A stretch of DNA of 64,000 nucleotides from Apricaphanius iberus (GCA_028564705.1 JAPXFQ010000393.1:1-64000), one strand, 5' to 3'; positions 26,801 through 34,866 are shown, numbered from the stretch's first letter. Notes: generated by a model from the sequence alone, not told the origin. A program made the numbers and translations.

Positions 26801-29800
26801 AATGTAGATGAAGTTACCATGGATACAAAGTCTATGCAATTATTTTACAGCGCCTTATGCATAGCTAAGAAAAATATCCTCTTGAACTGGAAAAATAAAA
26901 ATACTCTGAATACTAATCAATATAGAGATCTCCTTCTGGATTACATTGGTCTAGAAACGGCATCTGCCTCCACATCTGATCAATCTTTCTGGTCACCCTT
27001 GATCAGTTCCATCACCTAGTGGGGTCGGGCCCTTGATTCTGTTCTGTGGGACACGGTCGCCGATGTGGAGCTTAAGGGTTGGTGGTGACTGTAGGGGGGT
27101 CCTTGGGGGTGGGTCCGCTTGCGGTTGGGGCGGTAGGTGCCGTGACTCTCGCCTGGGGTGGGACTTTGGGGGCTTTGTGTGGTGACTCCTAGTGGCTGCA
27201 TGCGGCGCCTTAGAGGGGTCGTGCTGGCGGACACGGGTTACTGGCCTGGTGCTGTGCTGCTCTGGGAGGGTCTGGGCTGGGCCTGGGGCTCGGGGTTCTG
27301 GGGCGGCGTGCCCCCCGGCTGGGGCCCTGGCTGGGGCTTGGCTGTGCCGGGTTCCGGCCTCGGCGCGGGGGGCCTCGGCGCGGGGGCCCTCGGACGCTGG
27401 CGGTGCCTGAGGCGTCTCTTATTGGCGGGGAGGCTTTTTACCATCTAGCACAGTCGTTCTTTTTAACGGGGTGCGCTTGGGACGGGAGGGTGGAGGGGGA
27501 GGGGGGGCTAAACTCAACCTGGGTGTCTAGTGACATGTGTTTTGTTAGCAGTGTGAATGTTGGGAAGGATTTAGGTGTGCCCCTGGGGTGGGGGCTGGTG
27601 GATTGCCGGAGCCCCCATGGGGCTCGGGGGTGCCGCTGCCGTGGGCCCCGACTTGACGTGCTGGGGCCTCCCACCCCTGGTGGATCGGGCCGAACGGGGG
27701 TGCCTATTGGAGTCAGCAGGGGAGCTGGCTCCCTGGGGTTGGCAATGGTCACCCCAGTTATTTTCTCCCCATCCCCATGCCTCTGTCCACCTGCTCCTTC
27801 ATTCTACCATTCACAAGGCCTTGGGACGTGGGCACGTCACTGGGGTGCGGGATGGAGCTTCCGTCTTCGCTACCCGGTGGCGGCCTGGGTCCCGATTTTA
27901 TTGAGCAACTTAGACACTTACACTTGCAACATTTACATGGAACGCACATGTAGGGACCTGGCGGTGGGGCGCATTGGCGCTGGGGGCGGGACCCCTCATG
28001 GGGGGCCCCTTATAGGGGGCCCGTTGTGGGGGGCCTCGCCTGTGGTGCCGGCACCCACTGTTTAAATGCATCTAGACACTGAGGGCCCGGGGGAGATGGG
28101 GGTACCCGGCAGTATTCCCATGTCCCACCCCTCTGTTTTAAGTGCACATTAGAACAACACGCAACAACACCACATTGAGCGGGGGGAGAGAGGCTGGGGG
28201 GTCTTTCCACACCCCTGTTCGTTGGACCATCAGGGGTCGGAGCCCGGGTAGAACATCAGGCCGTCTGGTCGGGGTCCTGGGCTGGTGGGCTGCTCTTGCC
28301 GGTGTGGGGGCCTTGGCGGTCTGCTTGTCCCCATCCTGGTGGGCAAAGGGGTCTGTCTCCCGGGTGCAGGGGCAGGGTGCTCTATTGGGGCGTCTGTCCC
28401 TGGGCCTGGGAGTATGGAGTATAGTGTACGTATGGGGGGTATGAATGAGTGTATAGCGTCCTTTTTTCGTATGTCCTGTATTTGTAAGAATGTGTACGCA
28501 TGAGAGGGAGGGTACGTATGAGTGTCTCTGTCTGTCTATGTCTACCTGTCAGGTTGGGTGTTTGGCTTCCCTCTGGCCTGATGCGTCTTCTTCCCCTCAG
28601 TTACTCCCCGTCGGTGATGGATGCTCCTGCCCGCTGGTTGATGATGGCTCTCGATGCCTGGGGCCGGGGGTCCCGGTTGCGGCCCGGCTCGGTCCTGGTG
28701 CATGTCTGGCGGGTCCTGGGTGGTCCGGTGTGTCGGGCGGCCGCTGTTTCGGGCCGACGTCCTCCTTGGATTGACTGGGGCACCTCTTATGGGGGTGCCG
28801 GGGTTGTAGAGTAGGTTGGTGCCGCCTGTGGCCTCTGTACTCTGTGGGACCCTGGATGCATACATCTCTTGCCTCCTCCATGTCTGTGTCGATTCCTGTA
28901 GGACGGATTGACGGTTCCTTACACCAGCTATCAATCACTTGCATGGGGAAACCTTATTCAGACCTGCATGCTCGCACACACATAGGTGTGGGGACATTGG
29001 TGTGGACGGACATATCTTAAGCTGAGGTTATCATCATTAGTTAGTTGTTCACAGGAGCTTACCAGAAACATTTGTATTATGTTCATTAATCCATGCTTGT
29101 GTGTAGTGAATGTGTAATTCTTAGTTTATTCTACTAGATCCGAACTATTGGTTTGGTTCTGTACAGTTTGTTGTTTTTGTTTTGTATTACTGTTTCTCTG
29201 CCGTCCGGCAGAGGTGGAGGACTGGGATGTTTTCTTGTGTTCTTTGTTTGCCTCCCTGTCTTGTGTCGTCGGTTCGCGCCTCTGCTGGTCCGGTTTCTTT
29301 TCTTCACCTTCTTCCTTTCTCCCTTCTTGTCTCGGTTTAGTGTCCATGACGTCAGGAAATTGAAGCCACAGTAATCACTAATAAAGATTTTTCATACATA
29401 TACATCAAGTGGCGTACTACAGCGAAGCTGTAATACTCTGCCTGGGAAAGTAAAACTGTTGGGCTTGTACTTGGTACTCAGACACCAATTCTGAGTAGCA
29501 TACTGCTAGACAGGACACGTAAAAAAAAAAAAAAATGATATATATAGTTGGCCTTATAGCTGCATTTTGATGATTGCTCTCTTTTCCTGGCTGGTCAGTT
29601 TAAGTGCAGCACCATTTCTTGGAAGGTTAACATCTTTGCAGTGCTTTTCTTTTGATAAAGAATTGAAAAGTTATCTGACATTCAAAGCTTGGGATACTGT
29701 TTTATAAGCTAATCCTGCTTTAAAGTTCTACACAACTTTATCCCTGCCTGTTGTGTTCCTTAGTCTTCACATTGCATTACAATAAATAGGCTAATTACAA

Positions 29801-32361
29801 ATGCCTGCCAACATTTTCATATTGTTTCATCTAAAACAGGAATGAAAAAAAATACATCTCTCCTATGCCCACAGTTATGCTCTACTTTGTGTTGGATTAT
29901 CACATAAAAACCCCATAAAATACATTGATGTTTGTGGTTATAACATGACAAAAGTAGAAGAGTTTCAAAGGAATGAAAACTTTTGCAAGGCACTGTATAA
30001 TCTTGGTTGTTTTAAAACAGGCTTCCCCATGGCCAGAGATTACATGGCTAAAAGACAATGTGCCTGTGATGAAGCGCGTTACAATCAGTAACTCTGACAG
30101 CTCATCTCAGCTGCTGATCCCTACCTCTGAGCGCTCAGATTCGGGCATCTACTCCGTCTTGGTGAAAAATATTGTTGGACAGGAAACATTCAGTATGGAG
30201 GTTAGGGTGACAGGTAAAACTATTCTTTTTTCTGTGAGTTTTGAATATATGTAAATTGAGTTATGTGAGTAAAACTTTGAACTGTGTTCCCAGATGATCC
30301 AAAACCCCCTGGACCAGTGCAACTGGAAGAAAGTGTTCCTGGAACTGTCACTGTGATCTGGGAGCCTTCACCTGATGAGAAGCGCGATGATCGTCTTCAC
30401 TACACAGTGTCCAAACTGGACACAACTAAGCACACATGGACCACAGTGGCTGATAGGCTCTTCAATAACAGGTTTACAGTTTGCAACATAATTCAAGGGA
30501 GGGAGTACCATTTCCGAGTCTACGCCAAAAATGACATAGGTATATCAGCACCCTCACAATCCCCAGCCTGGGGGATGGAAAAAAAGAAAGGTGTGTTTTT
30601 GTATATTATGTTATCTGCAACTGTCCAAAACAGTTCATTTTAAGAAAAACAGAACAACACTCTCTGTATTTTCTTTGCAGAAAAAATGGTGATAACTAAA
30701 CCAACAAAAAAGGATTATGATCTGCGATGTGCTCCAACTTTTATTGTACAATTGAAGTCTCAAAATGCAACAGCAAGATATGAGTGCTATATGAGCTGTG
30801 CAGTGAAGGGAGACCCCACACCTCGCATCACGTGGTACCGAAACCACGTCAGCCTAAACACAGATACCAACTATTACATCTCCAACACATGCGGTGTCTG
30901 CTCCCTGCTGATCCTTCGTGTAGGTCCCAAAGATGTAGGAGAGTATACCGTTGTTGCAGAAAACAGCTTAGGTCGAGCTGAATGCTCCACAGTGCTCAGT
31001 TTAAGAGGTAAGACTGAAACATGGCTGCTACTGTATGTCATGGGAAAAGTATACATTCCTGTTAACCTGCCAGGTGCTTGTTAAGTGCTGTAGGAACATT
31101 TCCCATGTATTGTGACCTATAACCTGCACAACTAAGTTGAGATACTCAGTGCATGTACTGTACATCTAAATCTTTTTGGAGTAATTGGACAAAGGGCTTG
31201 CCACCTGCAGCGAGCCAAGTCCCAGTTTACATGTCTATCAGAAAATCAAATTATTAAATGAAGCATGTTCCACTCCCCGACAATACATGGCGACATGCAC
31301 GCCTACGAGTTAGCCTAATAGCGGTTAGCTTCCAGCTGCATTCAGGTAGTAAACTGAGGCTGGCGGGAGTGAAGCAGACGGAGTTAAAGCATGATATTCA
31401 CAGTAACAATTAATCGCCTCTTCGTAAGTCCAAACATGCTGATTGGCCACTTACGTTAGTCTTATGCCTCTTATAACACTACTGTTGTTATTGCTGGGTC
31501 GCAGTTCCGGCTCTCATAACTTCCCGAGGGGGTATGCGATTGTGGGCGGGGGCAGAGGGGCTGGTTGCAGAGAAGTTCGATTCTCAAATCAAATCAAAAT
31601 CAAAATTTATTTATAAACCGCTTTTCACACTATATAGCTTCTCAAAGTGCTTTAAAGATTACCAATTGCATTATCCAGCTAGAGAAGCAGAGCTTCTGAA
31701 ACTCCAGTTCGGTTCGACTCCAGCCAGACTAAGGTGTAATTTAGTGGTGAGTGTTTTTCCCCCTCTCTCTCATATGTAGACATGTCCAAAAGGACTATCT
31801 TGATCTTATTGAAGCATAACAGATTTTCCCATTGTCCTTTTTGGGAACAATTCTAACTTGTTTTAGAAACAGATCTTGGTGATATCCCTGCTGTGTCATA
31901 TTTTTTTCCTGCTTAATGAAGATTCTCATTAGAGTGTTCCTTAAAAACATAACAGCTTTCAATTGTTTCATACTCTTTTCCTATTCTATACCTTTTAAAA
32001 AATAGATCCTGCCAATAATGGCAGGATTTTTTTATTTTTTTTTAGCAATTTCTACTTAGCATACAATAAGTTTAATAGTGGTGGTTAATTCTGAACACAC
32101 TCTCATCTCCAGTTATTTGAAGTTGTGCACACTTGTGTAAACTCATTATTTTTGTTTTTCAAATAGGTTGTACAGGTTATGCATCACATTAAGGGTAGAT
32201 CATTTTAAAAAATAATTTAATTTGGTTGCATTTTTCATCACTAAATATGTTTTTAACATTTTAACATTTTCTAACATACATCAACTGTAGCTTCAAAGTT
32301 AAGTGAGTAAATTATTTATGCTAAATGTTCTCTGTGTTTTTATACAGAATCAAGAAGTTGA
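8832..32361 (+). CDS. igfn1: igfn1: immunoglobulin-like and fibronectin type III domain-containing protein 1 (25 coding exons)
   Basis: A Z-disc-associated sarcomere protein of the titin/MyBP-C superfamily. All 25 coding exons join without a phase conflict into 1441 codons. Recognition rests on the IGFN1-specific linker (FRKLLKK, then [18 protein letters not shown], residues ~140-209) and the Ig/FN3 order. Approximate residues: N-terminal basic tail 1-57; Ig1 58-137; linker 138-209; partial Ig2 210-268; Ig3 269-359; Lys/Glu/Gly-rich disordered insert 360-644; Ig4 645-733; Ig5 734-831; FN3 832-930, 931-1033 and 1034-1136; Ig6 1137-1229; FN3 1230-1328; Ig7 1329-1437; then a four-residue tail. 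Most introns are phase 1, as expected for shuffled Ig/FN3 modules. The start ATG at 8832 is the first in exon 2 and gives the MW-basic N-terminus typical of fish copies. Oddities: half an Ig domain missing, a duplicated exon, and a 6.7-kb L1-bearing intron inside Ig6. MyBP-C was considered, but the linker excludes it. Confidence 0.9.
9148..9207 (+). CDS. igfn1: Candidate igfn1 cassette exon (60 nt, phase 1-1)
   Basis: TTTTTTATTAATTACAG precedes an open 60-nt block ending CAG|GTGAAA. It is a multiple of three, enters and leaves in phase 1, and would insert about 20 residues ending VSGSKS before AIRRRSKT of exon 3. No stop arises. It could be an alternative exon or chance; transcript data are needed. 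Confidence 0.35.
10427..10549 (+). CDS. igfn1: igfn1 exon 3, N-terminal basic segment
   Basis: Encodes [14 protein letters not shown] followed by [10 protein letters not shown], the conserved IGFN1 N-terminal motif immediately before Ig1. Acceptor ATTTAG, donor GAAG|GTTGGT; phase 1 to 1. Confidence 0.88.
10728..10867 (+). CDS. igfn1: igfn1 exon 4, first half of Ig1
   Basis: Encodes [20 protein letters not shown], the A'-C strands of an I-set Ig domain with the core Trp; the B-strand Cys is replaced by Ala. Acceptor TTATTTAG, donor GAG|GTAACC; phase 1 to 0. Confidence 0.9.
10970..11069 (+). CDS. igfn1: igfn1 exon 5, second half of Ig1
   Basis: Encodes [17 protein letters not shown], the F-G strands with the Y-x-C motif. 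Acceptor TACTTTCAG, donor GATG|GTAAGA; phase 0 to 1. Confidence 0.9.
11585..11627 (+). CDS. igfn1: igfn1 exon 6, start of IGFN1 linker
   Basis: A 43-nt exon encoding [11 protein letters not shown], matching the IGFN1-specific linker after Ig1. Acceptor GTCCAG, donor AAG|GTAAGC; phase 1 to 2. Confidence 0.85.
11728..11899 (+). CDS. igfn1: igfn1 exon 7, IGFN1 linker helix
   Basis: Encodes [20 protein letters not shown] and a Lys/Glu-rich helix ending KGKNKQK. This is the most diagnostic IGFN1 segment in the window. Acceptor ACTTTAG, donor AAG|GTATGA; phase 2 to 0. Confidence 0.92.
12640..13045 (-). mobile_element. hAT-like terminal fragment in igfn1 intron
   Basis: The right edge reads GCCAATACACACCCCTA; its complement starts TAGGGGTGTGTATTGGC, a terminus common in fish DNA transposons. 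Inward lie ATCGTGATATATCG-type repeats. No transposase and no clear second terminus were seen, so limits are approximate. Confidence 0.45.
13046..13070. repeat. (TA)n microsatellite
   Basis: A pure TA tract within the igfn1 intron, next to the hAT-like terminus. Confidence 0.9.
13389..13566 (+). CDS. igfn1: igfn1 exon 8, degenerate Ig2 remainder
   Basis: Encodes [20 protein letters not shown], which aligns with the E-F strand part of the second IGFN1 Ig domain, then a charged stretch ending MLLTEFK. The strands normally encoded before it are absent. The acceptor CCAATCAG has a modest pyrimidine tract; donor C|GTAAGT is good; phase 0 to 1. Confidence 0.75.
13724..13996 (+). CDS. igfn1: igfn1 exon 9, Ig3
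   Basis: A complete I-set domain: [20 protein letters not shown] with B-strand Cys and C-strand Trp, then [10 protein letters not shown] and CSAWLVVE. The F-strand Cys is missing. This matches the IGFN1 third Ig closely. Acceptor CCCTCTAG, donor GAAG|GTAACA; phase 1 to 1. Confidence 0.92.
14082..14453 (+). CDS. igfn1: igfn1 exon 10, low-complexity insert (duplication parent)
   Basis: Encodes about 124 residues: a helix-prone segment ([20 protein letters not shown]) and a Gly/Lys/Thr-rich tail ending GFNTVAG. The last ~48 codons and the following intron are repeated in exon 11. Donor GGCAG|GTAAAG; phase 1 to 1. Confidence 0.82.
14541..14678 (+). CDS. igfn1: igfn1 exon 11, tandem duplicate of exon 10 3' part
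   Basis: A 138-nt symmetric exon encoding [20 protein letters not shown] and ending AGCNTMAG, parallel to the end of exon 10. The introns after both exons begin GTAAAGTCT and share a TGCTAAAATTAC block, so exon and intron were duplicated together. Confidence 0.75.
15032..15133 (+). CDS. igfn1: igfn1 exon 12, disordered insert
   Basis: A 102-nt phase 1-1 exon rich in Glu, Asp, Gln and Gly. Acceptor TTATTAG, donor CCC|GTGAGT. It has no recognisable domain; exon status follows from splice sites and frame. Confidence 0.65.
15241..15366 (+). CDS. igfn1: igfn1 exon 13, disordered insert
   Basis: A 126-nt phase 1-1 exon with acceptor GTCTGTCCAG and donor TTAG|GTAAGA, encoding a Gln/Lys/Asn-rich segment. 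No domain is recognised. Confidence 0.68.
15739..17190 (+). mobile_element. Tc1/mariner element, inactive
   Basis: The element starts at a TA dinucleotide (15737-15738) with CAGTGGGGCAAAAAAGTATT, a known fish Tc1-type terminus. It carries a transposase reading frame on the same strand. The right side keeps an internal AAATACTTATTTTCCACCAT block but lacks the outer inverted repeat, so it is truncated near 17190. It lies in the igfn1 intron between exons 13 and 14, in the gene's orientation. Confidence 0.9.
16105..17109 (+). pseudogene. Tc1-type transposase pseudogene
   Basis: The DDE transposase that would cut and paste the surrounding element. Residues 1-229 read openly: paired helix-turn-helix DNA-binding region ([20 protein letters not shown]), then [12 protein letters not shown] with the first catalytic Asp. 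The frame stops at 16792-16794 and resumes at 16813 through [10 protein letters not shown] with the catalytic Glu. A one-base loss near 16775 and a two-base loss near 16850 shift the frame out and back. The second catalytic Asp codon reads Asn in QHNNDPKH. The protein is therefore dead. Usual family length is about 340 residues. Confidence 0.9.
17237..18042. mobile_element. Long inverted-repeat (fold-back) MITE
   Basis: The left end (17237-) starts ATGGAGGACCAAAACTAACA; the right end is its near-complement, TGTCAGTTTTGGTCCTCCAT. The arms are long: 17430-17580 (CTTTACCTTATGCATTTC, GGAAGGAGCAG) is mirrored by 17790-17945. The predicted hairpin spans nearly the whole element. No transposase is present. 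It abuts the truncated end of the Tc1 copy. Confidence 0.8.
18147..18263 (+). CDS. igfn1: igfn1 exon 14, disordered insert
   Basis: A 117-nt phase 1-1 exon encoding [15 protein letters not shown] and a basic TRRKRH stretch; donor CTG|GTGAGT is strong. The acceptor GGAAAAG has a poor pyrimidine tract, so the 5' edge is less certain. Confidence 0.6.
18384..18640 (+). mobile_element. tRNA-derived SINE
   Basis: The head resembles a tRNA gene: an A-box-like TTGGTTGGTAGAG and a B-box-like GGTTAAATTCC with suitable spacing. A body follows (TGCCCTTGAACAAGGCAC, GGGTGAATGTGACT), then a LINE-like tail ending AAGCACTATATAAGTTCAGT. This is the common layout of fish SINEs that borrow a LINE tail. Confidence 0.8.
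19619..19743 (+). CDS. igfn1: igfn1 exon 15, first half of Ig4
   Basis: Encodes [21 protein letters not shown] to C strands with core Cys and Trp. Acceptor TTTTTAG, donor CAG|GTTTGT; phase 1 to 0. Confidence 0.88.
19880..20021 (+). CDS. igfn1: igfn1 exon 16, second half of Ig4
   Basis: Encodes [20 protein letters not shown], the E-F strands. The acceptor CCCTAACAG directly follows in frame from exon 15. Donor AGAG|GTTTGT; phase 0 to 1. Confidence 0.88.
20102..20395 (+). CDS. igfn1: igfn1 exon 17, Ig5
   Basis: One exon for a whole Ig domain: [13 protein letters not shown] linker, [20 protein letters not shown] and [14 protein letters not shown]. Both core Cys positions are non-Cys, as in several myosin-binding Ig modules. 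Acceptor TTTTTAG, donor CTTG|GTGAGT; phase 1-1. Confidence 0.92.
20513..20806 (+). mobile_element. hAT transposon fragment with BED-finger remnant
   Basis: A 294-bp segment between perfect 8-bp direct repeats ATTCTAGG (20505-20512 and 20807-20814). Its right end reads CATATCACCCAGCCCTA, complement of a TAGGGCTGGGTGATAT hAT terminus. Inside, [17 protein letters not shown] residues recall the BED zinc finger of hAT transposases, now broken by stops and indels. The left end lacks a matching terminus, so an internal or end deletion is likely. Confidence 0.65.
21829..22125 (+). CDS. igfn1: igfn1 exon 18, FN3 domain 1
   Basis: A full FN3 module: [20 protein letters not shown], then [20 protein letters not shown]. 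Acceptor TGTTTCAG, donor TTTG|GTGGGT; phase 1-1, 99 codons. Confidence 0.92.
22294..22473 (+). CDS. igfn1: igfn1 exon 19, first half of FN3 domain 2
   Basis: Encodes [14 protein letters not shown], then [20 protein letters not shown], the A-C' strands of FN3. Acceptor CTTTTAG, donor AAAG|GTACTC; phase 1-1. Confidence 0.9.
22588..22716 (+). CDS. igfn1: igfn1 exon 20, second half of FN3 domain 2
   Basis: Encodes [20 protein letters not shown] and ends FVFARDPK, the E-G strands. The acceptor CTTCAAG is weak but the frame is exact. Donor AAA|GTAAGT; phase 1-1. Confidence 0.88.
22856..23164 (+). CDS. igfn1: igfn1 exon 21, FN3 domain 3
   Basis: A complete FN3 module: [20 protein letters not shown] through [17 protein letters not shown]. 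Acceptor TATCTAG, donor CCAG|GTATGT; phase 1-1, 103 codons. Confidence 0.92.
23265..23350 (+). CDS. igfn1: igfn1 exon 22, first part of Ig6
   Basis: An 86-nt exon encoding VRPRFTNNK and [14 protein letters not shown], the A-B strands of an Ig domain. Donor GAG|GTAAGA; phase 1 to 0. Its partner exon lies 6.7 kb downstream. Confidence 0.87.
23426..24088 (-). mobile_element. Tc1-like element, left part (split by L1)
   Basis: The left end, GCCTCACAAAAGTATTCATG, matches the fish Tc1 terminus type CAGTGCCTTGCAAAAGTATT. The sequence inward (CTTTGACTAAGCTATTCTAACTC, CTGCTGGGAGGTGAATGTC) reads as degraded antisense transposase. The right part of the same element resumes after the L1 at 29551. Confidence 0.75.
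24644..27019 (+). pseudogene. L1-type ORF2 (reverse transcriptase), 5'-truncated
   Basis: 791 open codons from an internal Met, [20 protein letters not shown] being the entry to the RT domain. RT motifs are intact: [13 protein letters not shown] (block A), [15 protein letters not shown] (block B), [10 protein letters not shown] (catalytic YADD). The C-terminal Cys-rich motif is CLQC then WFCPP; the usual His between them reads Tyr. Similar coding sequence extends upstream to ~24090 but is broken by a one-base frameshift near 24265 and a stop at about 24282. It codes for no igfn1 residues. Confidence 0.9.
27020..29400 (+). other. GC-rich 3' UTR of the L1-type LINE
   Basis: Runs of G4-G7 (27285-28400) contrast sharply with the AT-rich host sequence and could form G-quadruplexes. 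All overlapping open frames in both strands here are composition artefacts. The final ~650 bases are shared with the second copy at 47.8-48.5 kb. Confidence 0.75.
29551..29997 (-). mobile_element. Tc1-like element, right part (split by L1)
   Basis: The end reads ACTTTTGCAAGGCACTGTA, the inverted counterpart of the left terminus at 23426. Inward lie TTTGTGTTGGATTATCACAT and TTTGTGGTTATAACATGAC, as in fish Tc1 right ends. Together with 23426-24088 it forms one interrupted copy. Confidence 0.75.
30021..30213 (+). CDS. igfn1: igfn1 exon 23, remainder of Ig6
   Basis: Encodes [16 protein letters not shown] with the core Trp, then [15 protein letters not shown]. It continues exon 22 in phase 0. Acceptor TTTTAAAACAG, donor ACAG|GTAAAA; phase 0 to 1. 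It starts only 23 bases after the Tc1 end. Confidence 0.9.
30294..30590 (+). CDS. igfn1: igfn1 exon 24, FN3 domain 4
   Basis: A full FN3 module: [20 protein letters not shown] through [17 protein letters not shown]. Acceptor TGTTCCCAG, donor AAAG|GTGTGT; phase 1-1. Confidence 0.92.
30681..31007 (+). CDS. igfn1: igfn1 exon 25, Ig7 (C-terminal)
   Basis: A complete C-terminal Ig: [40 protein letters not shown] and [13 protein letters not shown]. This position corresponds to the myosin-binding C10 module of MyBP-C. Acceptor TTTGCAG, donor AGAG|GTAAGA; phase 1-1. Confidence 0.92.
31575..31690 (-). mobile_element. LINE/SINE 3'-tail fragment
   Basis: AATCAAATCAAAATCAAAAT followed by TTTATTTATAAACCGCTTTT and CTCAAAGTGCTTTA is the reverse complement of the 3' tail shared by many fish LINEs and SINEs. 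Only ~110 bases are recognisable. Confidence 0.55.
32348..32361 (+). CDS. igfn1: igfn1 exon 26, terminal coding bases and stop
   Basis: After acceptor TTTTTATACAG the frame adds E-S-R-S and stops (TGA 32359-32361). The 3' UTR runs on from here. An AATAAA signal lies at 33249-33254, a possible polyadenylation site. Confidence 0.78.
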
Positions 32362-34250
32362 AGACGCCACGATTCAAATATTATCCGTCCACAACAGGAT
32401 GATGAAATAATGTTCATCAAATACTATCTTTGGAAAATACAGCAGTTTCTATATTACAGCATCAGATTTTTGACTACCTGAGAATTAAAGAATAATTCCA
32501 ATCAGAAATCATAGATATTTTAAGATGTATACCTTTAATAATAGAATGTGAAGTTGTCCCCCCTAGATTTCTCCATCCTAAAGACATTTATTTCTGTTTA
32601 ATACGGAACTAAGATGGCTTCAATGTGTGAAGGGAGAAACCAGCAATTTGTCATAAATATGGTGTGTTTAAAAAAAAAAAAAAAAAAAACACAGACACAC
32701 TCAAAAGTGGAAAAAGTGTTCAGAGCATATCAGATTAACTGACAAAGGCAACCAACATAAATTAATATTTAGGTATGCTTCTGACTAATACACCATGTAT
32801 GTTGTTTTTATAGGGTCTGTCACAAAGCACTGAAATTAAGAAAAAAACTGTTACTGCTGTAAATTATTGTCTAAAACGTTTTTAGCAACCCCTAATATCT
32901 TTTTTGAATGAGCCAGACTTTTTTGTAGTCTTGCTAAGTGATGTTAATTAGTATTTTTGTGGGCTTTGAGCTTTGGTTGTTTTTGCATTGTTTGTTTTCT
33001 CTTCAGTTTTGTACGTAATGTGTAGTGTGTGGCAAACAAATAGAAAAACTCAGGACATTGAAGGACAAAAGAGAACGTTTCTGGCCTCCAATACAGTAGG
33101 TACAGAAGGCGAAACCCCTGATACAGAACCTCAGAAAATCATCATCATCATCATCATCATTAATCACACACTGGATGCCAAGCGGTCATGTTACTGCATA
33201 ACTGCTCTTTTGTTAACCAAACTGGGTTCTCTAAGGTATTTGTGATATAATAAATTAAGTATATGTGAAAATATGTTCTTGTGGTTGTCTGTTAATAGCA
33301 AAACGCGGAATGATTCAATTAAGATTCATTGTTTATATGTAAACAAAACACTGGGACATCCCTAGTTTTTATTAGTTGTTTTTTCATAGCCTACATATTT
33401 TCCTCTCAATTTAATCAGCCAGATTAACTGAAACTCAACGAAGTTCCTTGCAGCGCAGAGCCTTGACTTAGCATGTTATGCTAAGCTACAGCAGGCTGCT
33501 AGCAATGAGTGAAAACAGCTGTGCAGGAAGATCAATGTTGAAGCACCAGCCCATGAGCTTCCAGGTCCCACACACTCACTCTGATTGGCTGAGGATCTCA
33601 TTCAGTGGATAAATGCTCTTTTGAAATACATAAGCAATTGGGGAAAACACCATTATGAAATACAAGCAGATTTTGTGAAAAAAGAAATTTTGGAATAAAG
33701 ACAAATGAAATTAAGTAAAAATGACAGAAAAATAAAATCAATTATATTTGTTTTATAGTTAAATAATGTTTTTAATAAATCAATTTTTAAAGATTTGTTT
33801 TCATAATAATGAGCTTAGACTTTTATATGAATTGAGCTTTTTCAAACTTTCATGGTCACATTATATGTTTGTCTATGGTTTATTAATGTAGACCTCATAA
33901 GGTTTTATTTATTTAATTTTGAGAAATGTGGTGTTCCAAAGGGTTTTAGCAGGCAATCTATATTTTAATAGGATGGACTAAAATACAATGACTACACATG
34001 TAGACTGCACTATCAAATAAGATATAGGCTACAATTTTTCATAAAAAAAAAAAAAAAATCAATTCTGATTTGTAGGTGAACTGCTCTTTTAAAACATTGC
34101 TAACTGAAGAAACAAATAGGAAGATGATTTGTTCACAGTTATCATTGATAAATAATACATAAATAATTTTTCAGTGATGCAGTAGCCTATTTATTTTGTT
34201 TAACATACTCAATAGGATAAATGTCTGCTTTCAGTGGTAATGGAGCCCTT
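32362..34250. other. igfn1 3' UTR and intergenic spacer
   Basis: AT-rich, with an A18 run near 32670 and an (ATC)n microsatellite at 33138-33160. The open frame at 32973-33245 has no domain and crosses the microsatellite. No further exon is evident. Confidence 0.5.
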
Positions 34251-34259
34251 ATCTAGGGT

Positions 34260-34587
34260 GTGCTCATAAATAGCGCACCCACTCACCGGGTAGGCAGAAC
34301 ACGTGGCGGGCCACCGTCCCTGGAGGTCAGCCACTCCCAGTGCCAACCGGATCTCACGCCCCCCTCCTCATCCAGAACTGACAAAGTCACACCGTTATGT
34401 CACGCCTCCTTCTCCTTATCCGACTCCTCTGTGCAGCTTGTTGGTTCCGCCGCAGTGATTAACTCTGGTTCGCTTTCAGCTTGTGAAGTTATCAGCAGTC
34501 TCGCTGCGGCTCAGTTCGGACTATTTGACCCGCTGGCTCACCTCTGTGACTGAGTGGAATATTGTGTCCTTGACATAAAGGGGAAGA
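34260..34587 (+). promoter_or_regulatory. Probable promoter/5' UTR of the membrane coiled-coil gene
   Basis: A short, relatively GC-rich patch with several CpGs (CACCCACTCACCGGGTAGGC, CGGGCCACCGTCCC, GTTCCGCCGCAG) stands out from AT-rich flanks just before the start codon. It looks like a TATA-less CpG-type promoter and leader. No start site can be fixed. Confidence 0.45.
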
Positions 34588-34866
34588 ATGACAGCCAAAC
34601 ATCGAAAAGGGAAAAGCAACCACAAACAGGAGGATAACTTTTTTAAAAGTGAGATCTTGGAAACAGAAGTTCGCCCCGGTGGAAAAAAACAAACTTCTCT
34701 GCTGGTTTTAGTTTTGATTGGTGTTATCGGCTGTATCATCGGGGCATGGTTCTGTATCCAGCAGCACCTAACTTTAACCGACCTATCTGACAACGTCATG
34801 GGCATTCAGGGGAAAATAGCCAAACTGCAGTCTTCTCATGAAGAACTAAGGCTGTCAAATACTAAG
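34588..34866 (+). CDS. Membrane coiled-coil gene, exon 1
   Basis: 93 codons with the N-terminal basic region and the transmembrane segment, ending LRLSNTK before GTAAAT; phase 0. Confidence 0.82.

Larger units (their letters stand above)
24089..29535 (+). mobile_element. 5'-truncated L1-type LINE with 14-bp TSD
   Basis: A 5.4-kb insertion bounded by the perfect 14-bp duplication GATATATATAGTTG at 24075-24088 and 29537-29550. It ends in a 15-base poly(A) tract (29521-29535). It holds the C-terminal part of the endonuclease-linker, a reverse transcriptase frame, and a ~2.5-kb very GC-rich 3' UTR (27020-29400). The first ORF and the endonuclease core are lost by 5' truncation. It sits in sense orientation inside the intron that splits igfn1 Ig6. 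Confidence 0.92.

Noticed and set aside
27158..28944. Many overlapping Gly/Pro/Arg-rich open frames on both strands
   Set aside because: They arise from the GC-rich 3' UTR of the L1 element, lack domains and splice context, and occur in all frames at once.
8832..32361. Gene as myosin-binding protein C
   Set aside because: The C-terminal domain order is similar, but the FRKLLKK and [12 protein letters not shown] linker is specific to IGFN1, and there are three consecutive FN3 domains after Ig5.
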